64,000 nucleotides of DNA from positions 1-64,000 of the forward strand of contig SVPA01000006.1 in assembly GCA_015066085.1 (NCBI GenBank). Reading direction: 5' to 3'. Every line of letters starts with the position of its first letter. Position 1 is the first letter of the stretch. Source of the DNA: Oscillospiraceae bacterium. GTDB taxonomy: Bacteria; Bacillota; Clostridia; Oscillospirales; Acutalibacteraceae. A model generated the notes under the pieces. The model was not told the origin of the DNA. It saw nothing but the letters and a program-made list of their open reading frames with translations, and did not search any database. The position numbers and the translations under genes are program-made. Positions 50,030-59,228 of the stretch are shown piece after piece.

Positions 50030-52033
50030 ATGCATTGGTCAGAAGAAATAGCAAAGAAAATTATTGACCGCAATCCGAATAAGGCCGAATATGTCTGTGC
50101 CGCAGGAATCTCTCCTTCGGGCTCAATTCATATCGGAAACTTCCGTGATATTGCAACAAGTTATTTTGTAGTTAAGGCTCTTCGCAAAATGGGTAAAAAG
50201 GCAAAACTTCTCTTCTCTTGGGATGAATTTGACCGTCTTCGCAAGGTGCCTGTTAATGTTGCCGCCGTTACCGAGGGTTTTGATAAATATATCGGCCGTC
50301 CCTATGTTGACGCTCCCGACCCGTACGGTTGTTGCGAGTCCTATGCCAAACATTTCCAAAACGAGTTTGAGGCTTCTATTAAGAAGTTCGGAATTGAAAT
50401 GGACTATCGTTATCAGGCTGGTCAGTACAGAAGCGGAAGATATGCCCAGTATGTTATCCATTCTTTAAAACACCGCGAGGAAATTTTCGATATACTTGAC
50501 TCTTTCAGAACCCAGGAGGCAACCGAAGAGGAAAGACGCAACTACTACCCCGTCGGAATTTACTGCTCAAAGTGCGGTAAAGATACTACCAAAATTACTA
50601 AACTGTCAGACGACTGTATCCACGCCGAGTATGAGTGTGAGTGCGGTCATAAGGGTCAGTTTGATTTTGAGAATGACTTCAACTGTAAACTTGCCTGGAA
50701 AATCGACTGGCCTATGCGCTGGATGGTTGAAGGGGTCGACTTTGAACCGGGCGGAAAGGACCACGCTTCTCCCACAGGTTCTTATCAGACAAGCCGTATA
50801 ATTGCCGAAAAGATTTTCGGGTTCGAGGCTCCTATCTTCCAAGGATACGAGTTTATTGGAATTAAGGGAACAACCGGAAAAATGTCGGGCTCCTCGGGAC
50901 TCAACCTTACTCCCGATACTCTTCTTAAACTTTATGACCCCGAAATTATTCTCTGGCTCTACTCTAAAACCGAACCCACCAAGGCGTTTAACTTCTGTTT
51001 CGACGACGAAATTCTCCGTCAGTATTTTGAGTTTGACCGAATGATGAATGCCTTCGCCGAGGGCAGAGCAGACGAGCATATTGCCTCTGTTATGGAGGGG
51101 GCGTTGATTGAGGGAAGAAAGGTTGAAAGCGTTCCTATGCAACTTCTCGTTTCCCTCGGTTCAATCGTTGACTTTAATGTTCCAATGCTTGAAACGGTTT
51201 TTGAAAAAATCGGAACTCCCTATAAGTTTGAGGAATTCAAAGAAAGACTTGAACGTGCTAAATTCTGGCTTGAACAATGCTCTCCCGAAAGCGTTAACCG
51301 CCTTCGTGAAAGTCGTAATTTCGAGGTTTACGAACAACTCGACGAGCAGGAGAAACAGGCTGTTAAAATGCTCTTTGAGTATTTAAGCACCGACGGATAT
51401 TCTCTTGACGACCTTAATACCGAACTTTACGCAATACCTAAGCGTATTTACGGCGAAGATTTAGACCAGAAAACCTTAAAGGCTATCCAGGGCAAGTTCT
51501 TTAAGAATGTTTACAGACTTCTTATTGACAAAGAGCAAGGCCCCCGCCTTTACCTCTTCCTTTTTGCCGTTGATAAAGAACGCTATGTAAAACTGCTTGA
51601 TTTTTCATATCCTCAGACCGATAAGGAAAAGGAAATCGACCAAAAGGCAAAGGGAGACGCCGAGGCTAAAGCCAAAGCGGACGAGCCTAAAGCCGACCCC
51701 GTCAAAGAGCAGATTACTATTGACGAGTTTGACAAGGTAGATATGCGTGTTTGCAAAATTATAAATGCAGAGGAAATCAAGAAATCTCATTCCTGCTTAA
51801 AACTTACCCTTGATGACGGTCTTGACGGAAGAGTAATCGTTTCTTCAATTAAGAACGAATACACTATAGAACAACTTATCGGCAAAAAGATAATTGTTAT
51901 TGCAAACCTTAAACCCGCTAAATTTTCGGGGGTACAATCAAACGGAATGTTACTTGCCGCATCGGCTGAAGAATGTGGCTGTAAAGTAATTTTCGTAGAC
52001 GACTCGGTTCCCACAGGAACTGCTATTCATTAA
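50030..52033 (+). CDS. lysS: Class I lysyl-tRNA synthetase fused to a C-terminal Trbp111 tRNA-binding domain
   Basis: A 667-residue enzyme. Class I (archaeal-type) LysRS signatures are HIGN at 34-37 and KMSGS at 284-288. A Cys-rich zinc-ribbon-like insert lies at 179-206 (CSKCG, CECGH). The anticodon-binding helical part runs to about 530. A Lys/Glu/Ala linker (531-560) leads to a Trbp111/EMAPII OB-fold (561-667: FDKVDMRVCKI, GRVIVSSI, SNGMLLAAS). That domain is usual on MetRS, not on class I LysRS. Start ATG 50030 follows AGAGGTG. Confidence 0.9.
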   Translation: MHWSEEIAKKIIDRNPNKAEYVCAAGISPSGSIHIGNFRDIATSYFVVKALRKMGKKAKLLFSWDEFDRLRKVPVNVAAVTEGFDKYIGRPYVDAPDPYGCCESYAKHFQNEFEASIKKFGIEMDYRYQAGQYRSGRYAQYVIHSLKHREEIFDILDSFRTQEATEEERRNYYPVGIYCSKCGKDTTKITKLSDDCIHAEYECECGHKGQFDFENDFNCKLAWKIDWPMRWMVEGVDFEPGGKDHASPTGSYQTSRIIAEKIFGFEAPIFQGYEFIGIKGTTGKMSGSSGLNLTPDTLLKLYDPEIILWLYSKTEPTKAFNFCFDDEILRQYFEFDRMMNAFAEGRADEHIASVMEGALIEGRKVESVPMQLLVSLGSIVDFNVPMLETVFEKIGTPYKFEEFKERLERAKFWLEQCSPESVNRLRESRNFEVYEQLDEQEKQAVKMLFEYLSTDGYSLDDLNTELYAIPKRIYGEDLDQKTLKAIQGKFFKNVYRLLIDKEQGPRLYLFLFAVDKERYVKLLDFSYPQTDKEKEIDQKAKGDAEAKAKADEPKADPVKEQITIDEFDKVDMRVCKIINAEEIKKSHSCLKLTLDDGLDGRVIVSSIKNEYTIEQLIGKKIIVIANLKPAKFSGVQSNGMLLAASAEECGCKVIFVDDSVPTGTAIH

Positions 52034-52047
52034 AAGAGGTGTTTTAT

Positions 52048-53568
52048 ATGACAGAGCAAATGTGGCATATTATAGCCTTTGTGTGTTATTTCCTTATTGT
52101 CCTCGGTGTCGGCATTACTTTTTTCTTTAAGTCAAAAGGCGGCGGAGAAAAGGAATACTTTTTAGGCGGACGCAATATGGGCCCCTGGGTAACCGCTTTG
52201 TCGGCTCAGGCGTCGGATATGTCGGCGTGGCTGCTGATGGGTCTGCCCGGTTCAATTCTTGCCTTCGGTTTTGGCGAAGTCTGGATTGGCGTCGGTCTTG
52301 CCCTTGGTACTGCGGCTAACTGGATTTTTACGGCTAAAAGACTTCGCCGTTTTTCTAAAGCGGCAGGGGACTCTATAACCCTTCCGCAGTATCTTTCTAA
52401 CCGCTTCGGCGGCGGTAAAACCGTGCTTCAAACCGTTTGTGCCCTTATTTTCCTTGTCTGCTTTACCGTTTATGTTGCTTCTGCCTTTGTTGCGGGTACC
52501 GACGTTTTCACAACCGTTTTCCCCGCCCTTGAAAAGAATGTTGCAATGCTGATTTTCGGTGCAATCATTTTGGCTTACACCTTTATGGGAGGCTTTAAGG
52601 CGGTTTGCTGGACCGACTTTTTCCAGGGCTTTTTAATGCTCGCTGCCGTTCTTGCCGTTCCCATTTTGGCGGCCGTTTCGGGAGAGGCTAACCCCGAATT
52701 TTTAAAAGAAACCTATACATATTTAGACGGTGCGAAAGAGGTTTCCTGTGTATTTGTAGGAACACCTTTTGAAGCAACCTGGCAGGATATTGCTTCGGGA
52801 CTTGCCTGGGGTCTTGGCTACTTCGGTATGCCCCACATTCTTGTCCGTTTTATGTCTATCAGAAAGTCAAAAGAAATAAAAACTGCCGCAACCGTTGCTA
52901 TTATCTGGGTTGTAATCGCCCTTGCCGCAGTTAGCGTTATGGCAATTCTCGGCAGAATGATTATAGGACCCGAAATTTTAGCCGCCGGTTCACAGAAGAT
53001 GGTCTTTATTGAACTTGCTAAAAGATACTTCCATCCGCTTCTCGCAGGTCTTTTAATGTCGGCAATTATTGCGGCTTCTATGTCTACCGCCGACAGCCAA
53101 CTTCTTGTTGCTTCTTCTTCCTTTACTTCGGATATCTATAAACCCCTTATCCGCAAAGGAGCAAAGGATAAAGAGGTTATGTGGATTGGAAGAGCCGTTG
53201 TTGTAGTTGTTGCGATTGTTGCCTTCTTTATTGCAAGTAGCAAGGGAAGCGGAGCACAGGCAATTATGGACCTCGTTGAAAACGCTTGGGCAGGTTTCGG
53301 CTCGGCTTTCGGCCCGGTTGTAATTCTTTCGCTCTTCTGGAAACGCTTTAACTACCAGGGCGCACTCGCCGGTGTAATTGCCGGTGCGGTTGTCGATGTG
53401 GTATGGCTCTTTGCCGGTCTTTCGGCCTCAACCGGAATTTACGAACTTATCCCCGGATTTATCGCAGGTTTAGTCTTTGCGGTAGTAGTTACCCTTCTTA
53501 CCAAAAAGCCTGACGGAACTGTTGAGGCAATCTTTGAAACCGCAACCAACCCCGAACTTGACGACTAA
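52048..53568 (+). CDS. putP: Sodium/proline symporter
   Basis: A 506-residue SSS-family transporter with about 13 helices. LSAQASDMSAWLLMGLPGS and AIIAASMSTADSQLLVASS are the sodium/solute motifs of PutP. Start ATG 52048 lies after AGAGGTG, 14 bases past the lysS stop; co-transcription with lysS is likely. Confidence 0.9.
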   Translation: MTEQMWHIIAFVCYFLIVLGVGITFFFKSKGGGEKEYFLGGRNMGPWVTALSAQASDMSAWLLMGLPGSILAFGFGEVWIGVGLALGTAANWIFTAKRLRRFSKAAGDSITLPQYLSNRFGGGKTVLQTVCALIFLVCFTVYVASAFVAGTDVFTTVFPALEKNVAMLIFGAIILAYTFMGGFKAVCWTDFFQGFLMLAAVLAVPILAAVSGEANPEFLKETYTYLDGAKEVSCVFVGTPFEATWQDIASGLAWGLGYFGMPHILVRFMSIRKSKEIKTAATVAIIWVVIALAAVSVMAILGRMIIGPEILAAGSQKMVFIELAKRYFHPLLAGLLMSAIIAASMSTADSQLLVASSSFTSDIYKPLIRKGAKDKEVMWIGRAVVVVVAIVAFFIASSKGSGAQAIMDLVENAWAGFGSAFGPVVILSLFWKRFNYQGALAGVIAGAVVDVVWLFAGLSASTGIYELIPGFIAGLVFAVVVTLLTKKPDGTVEAIFETATNPELDD

Positions 53569-53579
53569 TTAAACACTTT

Positions 53580-53618
53580 AATCCCACAACACTCACATTA
53601 GAGTTGTGGGATTTTTTT
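53580..53618 (+). terminator. Terminator after putP
   Basis: AATCCCACAAC pairs with GTTGTGGGATT across a short loop, then TTTTTT. Confidence 0.9.
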
Positions 53619-53622
53619 ATGT

Positions 53623-53663
53623 CCGATTTACCCCGATTTATGTCGTGGTAAGTCGGTTTTTTT
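53623..53663 (+). terminator. Second terminator at the host-prophage boundary
   Basis: CCGATTTACC pairs with GGTAAGTCGG (one G-T pair), then seven T. Tandem with the putP terminator, it insulates the phage genes from host transcription. Confidence 0.7.
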
Positions 53664-53703
53664 GTTGCTAAAATAAAGCAAACACAAAAAGGGAGGGTAA
53701 AGG

Positions 53704-53961
53704 GTGGCGAAAAGTTTTCAAACCGAACTAAAAAATATTTTAGCCCAAAAAGCCACCGACCAGGAGAAAACGGGGCTTTTAGAAAAAGGGATTCATATTA
53801 AAAACCCTACTAAACAGACCGTTCTTGCCGCCGCCCTTTACGAAAAGGCGGCAAAGGGCGACCTTTCCTCCCTTAAAGAAATTTTTTGTCGAATAGGGCT
53901 TCAAACAGGAGAGGGCGGAGGTGTTGTTCTTATTGATGATATCGCAAATAAGAATAAGTGA
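53704..53961 (+). CDS. Small phage protein upstream of the terminase (small-subunit position)
   Basis: An 85-residue protein: helical start (QTELKNILAQKATDQEK), then QTVLAAALYEKAAKGDLSSLKEIF, which resembles the small helix-turn-helix packaging or DUF5681-type proteins next to large terminases. Start GTG 53704 follows GGGAGGG. It overlaps the terminase gene. Terminase small subunit is inferred from position. Confidence 0.55.
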   Translation: MAKSFQTELKNILAQKATDQEKTGLLEKGIHIKNPTKQTVLAAALYEKAAKGDLSSLKEIFCRIGLQTGEGGGVVLIDDIANKNK

Positions 53962-55192
53962 TACCGTAGGGGGCGGATATGACAAGTTTTGGGAGAGCAA
54001 AAAGCGTTACCGGGTTGTAAAGGGCGGAAAAGGAAGCAAAAAGAGTTCGACTACCGCACTAAATCTAATCTACCGACTGCTTAAATACCACGAGAGTAAT
54101 GTTCTTGTTGTAAGGGCGGTAATGAATACCCATAGGGATTCAACCTTTGCCCAACTTAAATGGGCCCAGGAGAAACTCGGGGTTGCCCACCTTTTTAAAA
54201 ACACCGTGTCTCCCCTTGAAATGATTTATCTGCCGACGGGACAGAAAATAATCTTTCGAGGTTTTGACGATGTTTTAAAACTCGCCTCAACAACGGTTGA
54301 AAAGGGGTATTTAAACTTTGTCTGGGTTGAGGAGGCCTTTGAGATTGAAAATCTCGAAGACTTCGAAAAATTGGACCTTTCGGTCCCCAGAGGTAAAATT
54401 CCCGACGGCCTTTTTAAACAGACAACGGTTACCTTTAACCCCTGGAGCGAAAAGCATTGGCTTAAAAAACGCTTTTTCGACACCCCCTCGCCCGATACCG
54501 ATACCTTTACCACCAACTACCTTTGCAACGAGTTTTTGGACAATACCGACCGAGCCGTTTTTGAGAAACTCAAAGCCGAGCATCCAAGAAGATATGCCGT
54601 TGCCGGTCTTGGCGAGTGGGGAATTGCCGAGGGGCTTGTCTATGAAAATTGGCAAGAGGGTGTGCTCGAATGTAAAGAGGAGGACTGGGAAGCCTTTTTC
54701 GGCCTTGACTACGGCTACACCTCTGACCCGACCGCCTTTATCGCAATTCAGGTTAACCGAAAAGAAAAACAGATATATGTCTTCGACGAAATTTATAAAC
54801 GGAAAATGTTTAACTGCGATATTGCAAAGGCGATAATCGAAAAGGGTTACGCTAAAGAGAGAATCCGTGCCGACAGTGCCGAGCCAAAAACCAACGACGA
54901 CCTCAGAAGATTGGGTATAAGCCGAATTTTGCCCTCGGTAAAGGGCAAGGACAGTGTTATAAACGGGATTATGAATATAAGCGAATACCGAATAACCGTA
55001 AACCCCCGTTGCAAAAACACTTTAGCCGAACTTTCAAGTTACTGCTGGGACAAAAACGAGCAGAATGTTCCCCTTGATAAGAATAATCACTTAATGGACG
55101 CAATGAGATACGCCTTTTATGATGTTAAGAAAAGAGGCAACGAGGAGATAAAAGGTTATATGAAGACCTTGAAAGGAGAGTGGGATATTTGA
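53936..55192 (+). CDS. Phage terminase large subunit (PBSX/XtmB type)
   Basis: A 418-residue packaging ATPase-nuclease. Walker A-like VVKGGKGSKKSS, Walker B FVWVEEAFE, nuclease domain with FGLDYGYTSDPTAF and IRADSAEPKTNDDLRR, and an Asp in HLMDAMRYAFYD. Start ATG 53936 is favoured, although the GGAGG at 53917 is 14 bases away; GTG 53921 overlaps the Shine-Dalgarno sequence. It packages DNA with the portal encoded at 57293. Confidence 0.88.
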   Translation: MISQIRISDTVGGGYDKFWESKKRYRVVKGGKGSKKSSTTALNLIYRLLKYHESNVLVVRAVMNTHRDSTFAQLKWAQEKLGVAHLFKNTVSPLEMIYLPTGQKIIFRGFDDVLKLASTTVEKGYLNFVWVEEAFEIENLEDFEKLDLSVPRGKIPDGLFKQTTVTFNPWSEKHWLKKRFFDTPSPDTDTFTTNYLCNEFLDNTDRAVFEKLKAEHPRRYAVAGLGEWGIAEGLVYENWQEGVLECKEEDWEAFFGLDYGYTSDPTAFIAIQVNRKEKQIYVFDEIYKRKMFNCDIAKAIIEKGYAKERIRADSAEPKTNDDLRRLGISRILPSVKGKDSVINGIMNISEYRITVNPRCKNTLAELSSYCWDKNEQNVPLDKNNHLMDAMRYAFYDVKKRGNEEIKGYMKTLKGEWDI

Positions 55193-55365
55193 CGGCAACC
55201 GTTATTTTAGCCTTGCTGTCGGTTTTTGTTTTTGGCTTTTTTCTTGGAACAAAAAGAGGAAAGCCAAAGGCGGAAAACAAGGTTATTACACCAAAAAAAC
55301 AAGCCGAAACAAGCAAGAGCGAAATCTCAAATTTTTTAAACTACGACGGCACAAAACAGGAGTGA
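55189..55365 (+). CDS. Small membrane-anchored phage protein
   Basis: A 58-residue protein: a hydrophobic helix at residues 3-20 (TVILALLSVFVFGFFLG) and a Lys-rich tail. TTG 55189 overlaps the terminase stop (TTTGA), nine bases after AAAGGAGA. Function unknown. Confidence 0.5.
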   Translation: MTATVILALLSVFVFGFFLGTKRGKPKAENKVITPKKQAETSKSEISNFLNYDGTKQE

Positions 55366-55410
55366 ACCGAGTAAAAACTCGATTTATATAAAAAGAAAGG
55401 ATTGAATCAA

Positions 55411-56055
55411 ATGGAAGAAAAAGTAAATCAAACTTTAGGCGGTCAACCAGAACCCCAAGGGGAAAATTTACCGCCCGAAAAGGCTGATACCATACAGCAT
55501 CAGGGCAAAACCGAATCAACCTTTGTTGAGGTGAAGTTTAATAAGGAAACCAAAAAACTCACGCTCGATGAGGCAGCAACCTTAGCGCAAAAGGGAATGA
55601 AGTTCGACATGATTTCCGATGACTTTTTAAGGCTTAAATCTATAGCCGAGGCCGACGGGCTTTCGGTCAGAGAGTATATTAACCGCCTTGACAGTAAGAT
55701 TAACGAAGAAAAGGTGTCCGAACTTGCCGAAAAATGCGGCGGGGATAAAGAACTTGCTCAAAGAGTTCTTAACGCCGAAAGGGGCAACCGCACAGATAAG
55801 GAGGCTCAGTTTTTTGCTGAATTCCCCGACCTTGACCCGAAAAGTTTACCCGAAGAAGTCAAAACGGCCGCAGAAATTAAAGGAACAGGACTGTTATTTG
55901 AGTATCTTCTGTATGACCACAGAAAAAGGGTTGCCGCCGCCGAGGAAAATCTCCGACAAGAAAAAGCGGAGATGTCAAGTCTCGGTTCACTGTCCTGCGG
56001 GACAAATACAAACGCCATAGACGCCGAATTTTTAAAGGGCGTCTGGGGCAGATAA
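55411..56055 (+). CDS. Phage scaffold-like protein
   Basis: A 214-residue, charged, coiled-coil-rich protein between terminase and capsid genes, the usual place of a scaffold or capsid-assembly protein. A disordered Gln/Pro/Glu start is followed by a helical region (RVAAAEENLRQEKAEM) and ends EFLKGVWGR, a typical capsid-binding C-terminus. Start ATG 55411; the TTG nine bases upstream abuts the ribosome binding site. Confidence 0.65.
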   Translation: MEEKVNQTLGGQPEPQGENLPPEKADTIQHQGKTESTFVEVKFNKETKKLTLDEAATLAQKGMKFDMISDDFLRLKSIAEADGLSVREYINRLDSKINEEKVSELAEKCGGDKELAQRVLNAERGNRTDKEAQFFAEFPDLDPKSLPEEVKTAAEIKGTGLLFEYLLYDHRKRVAAAEENLRQEKAEMSSLGSLSCGTNTNAIDAEFLKGVWGR

Positions 56056-56065
56056 GGAGAAAAAT

Positions 56066-57238
56066 ATGTCTATCAATTCTATCGCTTCGGCCGAAATCTA
56101 TTCTGCCGAACTCGACCGTGTGTTCGAGGCAAAAAGTGCAACTGCCTTCTTTGCAGATAACGCACTTCGCACACGCTTTGTAGGAGCAAAAACCGTAATT
56201 ATCCCCGATGTAGAATTCGAGGGTCTTACCAACTATGACCGTGCAGGCGGTTTTTCAAACGGCGCAGTTACCGTTTCAAACACCTCTTACACAATGTCTA
56301 TGGACCGCGCCCGTTCTCTTCAGATTGACCGTGAAGATATGGACGAAACAGGCATTGCCTCTCTTGCGGGAAAAATTCTCGGCGAATATGTTCGCACCAA
56401 GGTTATCCCCGAGTGCGACGCTTATGTAATGTCCAAACTCGGCGGTATTGCTAAAGCAAAGGGCAATCTTGTAAAGGGCAACCTTGACAAACCTTTTGAA
56501 ACCTTTACAAATCTTGTAAATCAGGTTCAGTCGGTTGCCGGTTATGACAGCGAACTCGTTTGCTTTGTAGACTCTGCTGCATACGCCGCTCTTATGTCTT
56601 CTGATGAACTCACCAGAATGATTACCGTTTCCGACTTTAAACAGGGCGAAGTAAACCTTAAGGTTAAGTCGATTAACGGCGTTGCAATTATTCCGGTTGT
56701 AAGCGAACGCATGAAGACCGCATACAACTTCACAAACGGCGGATTCAAACCTGCCGACAACGCAAGTGAAATTTTTATGCTCGTTCTTCCCAAAACCGCC
56801 GCACATCTTGTTAAGAAGACCGAGAAAATGAGAATTTTCACTCCCGAACAGAACGCTAACGCCGACGCTTACAAGTTTGACTACCGCATCTACTACGATG
56901 TATTCGTAAAGGCTTCTGCTTCTGACAGCGTATGGGCTTGGATTTCCTCCCCCGTGACCATCGTTTCCCAGCCTGAAGACCTTGTTGTCGAAGAGGGAAT
57001 TATAACCGAAAAACTTTCGGTAGTCGCAACAACCGACGATGACTCGTCTATCACATACCAGTGGTATAAGTGCGACACTAAGACAGGAAAGGGCGCCGCT
57101 AAAATAGAAAACGCTCAAAACAGCGAGTACGCCTTGTCAAACAGTCTTGAGGAAGGTGAGTTCTACTTCTTCTGTAAGGTAACGGTTGACGGAACCCACA
57201 CCGTTTCCACCGACATCGCTACAGTTATTGTAGAATAA
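56066..57238 (+). CDS. Major capsid protein with a C-terminal Ig-like domain
   Basis: A 390-residue HK97-type capsid protein. Residues 1-290 form the head protein (FVGAKTVIIPDVEFEGLTNYDR, split; ARSLQIDREDMDE; YDSELVCFVDSAAYAALM). Residues about 297-390 form an Ig-like domain (IVSQPEDLVVEEG, ITYQWYKC, EEGEFYFFCKVTV). GGAG precedes ATG. The Ig domain probably decorates the capsid surface, where it may bind mucus glycans. Confidence 0.85.
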   Translation: MSINSIASAEIYSAELDRVFEAKSATAFFADNALRTRFVGAKTVIIPDVEFEGLTNYDRAGGFSNGAVTVSNTSYTMSMDRARSLQIDREDMDETGIASLAGKILGEYVRTKVIPECDAYVMSKLGGIAKAKGNLVKGNLDKPFETFTNLVNQVQSVAGYDSELVCFVDSAAYAALMSSDELTRMITVSDFKQGEVNLKVKSINGVAIIPVVSERMKTAYNFTNGGFKPADNASEIFMLVLPKTAAHLVKKTEKMRIFTPEQNANADAYKFDYRIYYDVFVKASASDSVWAWISSPVTIVSQPEDLVVEEGIITEKLSVVATTDDDSSITYQWYKCDTKTGKGAAKIENAQNSEYALSNSLEEGEFYFFCKVTVDGTHTVSTDIATVIVE

Positions 57239-57245
57239 TTTTAAA

Positions 57246-57275
57246 GGGTTTGCCCAAAAGGGCAAACCCGATTTT
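57246..57275 (+). terminator. Hairpin after the capsid gene
   Basis: GGGTTTGCCC, loop AAAA, GGGCAAACCC, then GATTTT. The T tract is short, so partial termination or mRNA stabilisation of the capsid message is likely. Confidence 0.65.
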
Positions 57276-57292
57276 AAAAAAGGAGGATTCTG

Positions 57293-58912
57293 ATGATAAA
57301 CAGTCCTGAAAAAATATTTTCGCAGTATCAAACGGCGGCGGCGTTTAAAGAAACGCTCGGGAAACACGGACTTTCTGAACAGAACCGAATAAATGAAAGA
57401 TTTTATGTGGGAGACCAGTGGCACGGAGCCGCCTGTGGCAGTGACCGCCCCCTTGTCCGTCATAATGTCATTAGAAGAATAGGGGACTTTAAGATTGCCG
57501 AACTTTCGTCCGCCCCCGTTGATGTCCGCTTTTTTGCCGAAGGGTTTGCGCAGAACAGTGCGGTGAGCGAACTGATTTTAAGCGAAAGAAAGGCTTTGTC
57601 AAAAGAGGGCAAAACTATTTTTGCGCCTTTAAAGTCGGAAAACGAGATTGCGCTTATGGTTTCCGCCCTTAATTCCTACCGCAAAACAACCGAAAAAAGA
57701 ATCGGACTTGCAAGGATTATTGACCTTGCTTTAAGAGATGCCTATATTACGGGAACGGGCGCTGTTTATACCTACTATGACCCCGATATAGAAACGGGAC
57801 TTTTTGCCGACCGGATAGGCTCAACTCAAATTCTCGGCGACATTGTCTGCGAGAGAATAAGGGTTGAAAATATTTATTTTGGCGACCCCGCCGTAACCGA
57901 ACTTCAAAAACAGCCTTTTATAATCTTGACCGAACAGAAAAGCGGTTTCGACCTGTCTTTCGAGGCTAAACGCTTCGGCGCCCCCGAGCCTCATATTGAC
58001 CGACTTGCCTCAAAAGGAGAAGAAAAACTGACTGTTTTTACTAAACTTTATAAGGTAAAGAAAGGCAATAAGACAGAGGTTTTTGCGGTAAAGACTACAA
58101 AGGACAGTATCGTCCGACCCGATTTTTCAATGGGTATAGAGGTCTATCCGCTTTCAATCTTCTGCTTTGAAAAACGGGAGGGCTGCATCTACGGTCAAAG
58201 CGAGATTTCCTATATAATTCCAAACCAGATTGCAATAAACCGAATGCTAACGGCCGGAGTATGGTCGGCAATGTCTGCGGGAATGCCTCTTATGGTCGTA
58301 AACGGGGATTTGGTAGGCGGAGAAATTACAAACGAGCCGGGCCAGGTCATCAAGGTTTTCGGAACTCCCGAAGAAACTCGCAGCGCAATAAACTACATTA
58401 ACCCGCCCGACCACTCTGAGGGCTACAATCAGGCGGTTGACAGCCTGATTTATAACACACTAACCCAGTGTGGTGCAAACGAAGCGGCGCTTGGCGATAT
58501 GGAGGCGACCAATACCTCGGCTATCATCGAACTCAGAGAAGCGTCGGCAAAGTACCTTGTTCCCCTTAAAAACCGCTATTATCGGTTTTTGGAGGACATA
58601 GCGCTTGTGTGGAAGAACTTCTTCTTTGCTATGTACGGCAAACGCTGTCTTAAAATATCCGACGAAAACGGGATATGGTATTTCCCCTTTGATGCGGCGA
58701 AATATTCTTCCCTTGTCCTTTCGGTAAATGCCGTTGCCACCGAGGGAATGACAAGGTCGAAACAATACACCTTAAATACTCTCGGCACACTTCTTGAAAA
58801 GGGAGCGATTACCCCCTTGCAGTATTTAAAGAGAATACCCGAGGGAATAATTCCCGACCTTAAAAATCTTATAGGCGAAATGGAAAAGGAGGCAGAAAAT
58901 GAACGGATATAA
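57293..58912 (+). CDS. Phage portal protein
   Basis: A 539-residue protein with the portal form: QNRINERFYVGDQWHG at the start, a wing region to about 280, then YGQSEISYIIPNQIAINRM and NTLTQCGANEAALGD. It forms the DNA entry ring with the terminase. GGAGG precedes ATG 57293. Overlaps the next gene by 14 bases. The order terminase-scaffold-capsid-portal is unusual, since the portal normally precedes the capsid. Confidence 0.78.
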   Translation: MINSPEKIFSQYQTAAAFKETLGKHGLSEQNRINERFYVGDQWHGAACGSDRPLVRHNVIRRIGDFKIAELSSAPVDVRFFAEGFAQNSAVSELILSERKALSKEGKTIFAPLKSENEIALMVSALNSYRKTTEKRIGLARIIDLALRDAYITGTGAVYTYYDPDIETGLFADRIGSTQILGDIVCERIRVENIYFGDPAVTELQKQPFIILTEQKSGFDLSFEAKRFGAPEPHIDRLASKGEEKLTVFTKLYKVKKGNKTEVFAVKTTKDSIVRPDFSMGIEVYPLSIFCFEKREGCIYGQSEISYIIPNQIAINRMLTAGVWSAMSAGMPLMVVNGDLVGGEITNEPGQVIKVFGTPEETRSAINYINPPDHSEGYNQAVDSLIYNTLTQCGANEAALGDMEATNTSAIIELREASAKYLVPLKNRYYRFLEDIALVWKNFFFAMYGKRCLKISDENGIWYFPFDAAKYSSLVLSVNAVATEGMTRSKQYTLNTLGTLLEKGAITPLQYLKRIPEGIIPDLKNLIGEMEKEAENERI

Positions 58913-59228
58913 AGTTCTTGAAGAAGGGGCAAAACTAATCGGAATTTCAAGTCTTGACGACAATCTTAAAATAATCGGTCTGCCTCTTTTAAACTCGGTG
59001 GTTGAAGATATGGGATTTGTTAGCCTTCCCTCGCTGTCGCATTTGATAGGTCTACCCTCCGACAGCCACCGCAGAACCCTTGTTTTCGGGGTAGCGATGC
59101 TTTTAGCCAACGCCCTTGGCGACACCGAGGCAAGAGAGTCTATGTCGGACATATATTCAAAGCGGCTCGGTCTTATAAAGGGGAGCGTTTCGTCGGTTAG
59201 AGATGTGATGCCTAAGGGGGAGATTTAA
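58899..59228 (+). CDS. Neck or head-tail connector-like phage protein
   Basis: A 109-residue helical protein (LNSVVEDMGFVSLPSLSHLIGLPSD, split; VFGVAMLLANALGD). Length and position right after the portal fit an Ad1-type head completion protein. No strong family match. Shares its last base with the next start. Confidence 0.5.
   Translation: MNGYKVLEEGAKLIGISSLDDNLKIIGLPLLNSVVEDMGFVSLPSLSHLIGLPSDSHRRTLVFGVAMLLANALGDTEARESMSDIYSKRLGLIKGSVSSVRDVMPKGEI

Noticed and set aside
56276..57118. 280-codon minus-strand frame inside the capsid gene
   Set aside because: Opposite a well-supported capsid gene; composition is typical of an antisense shadow.
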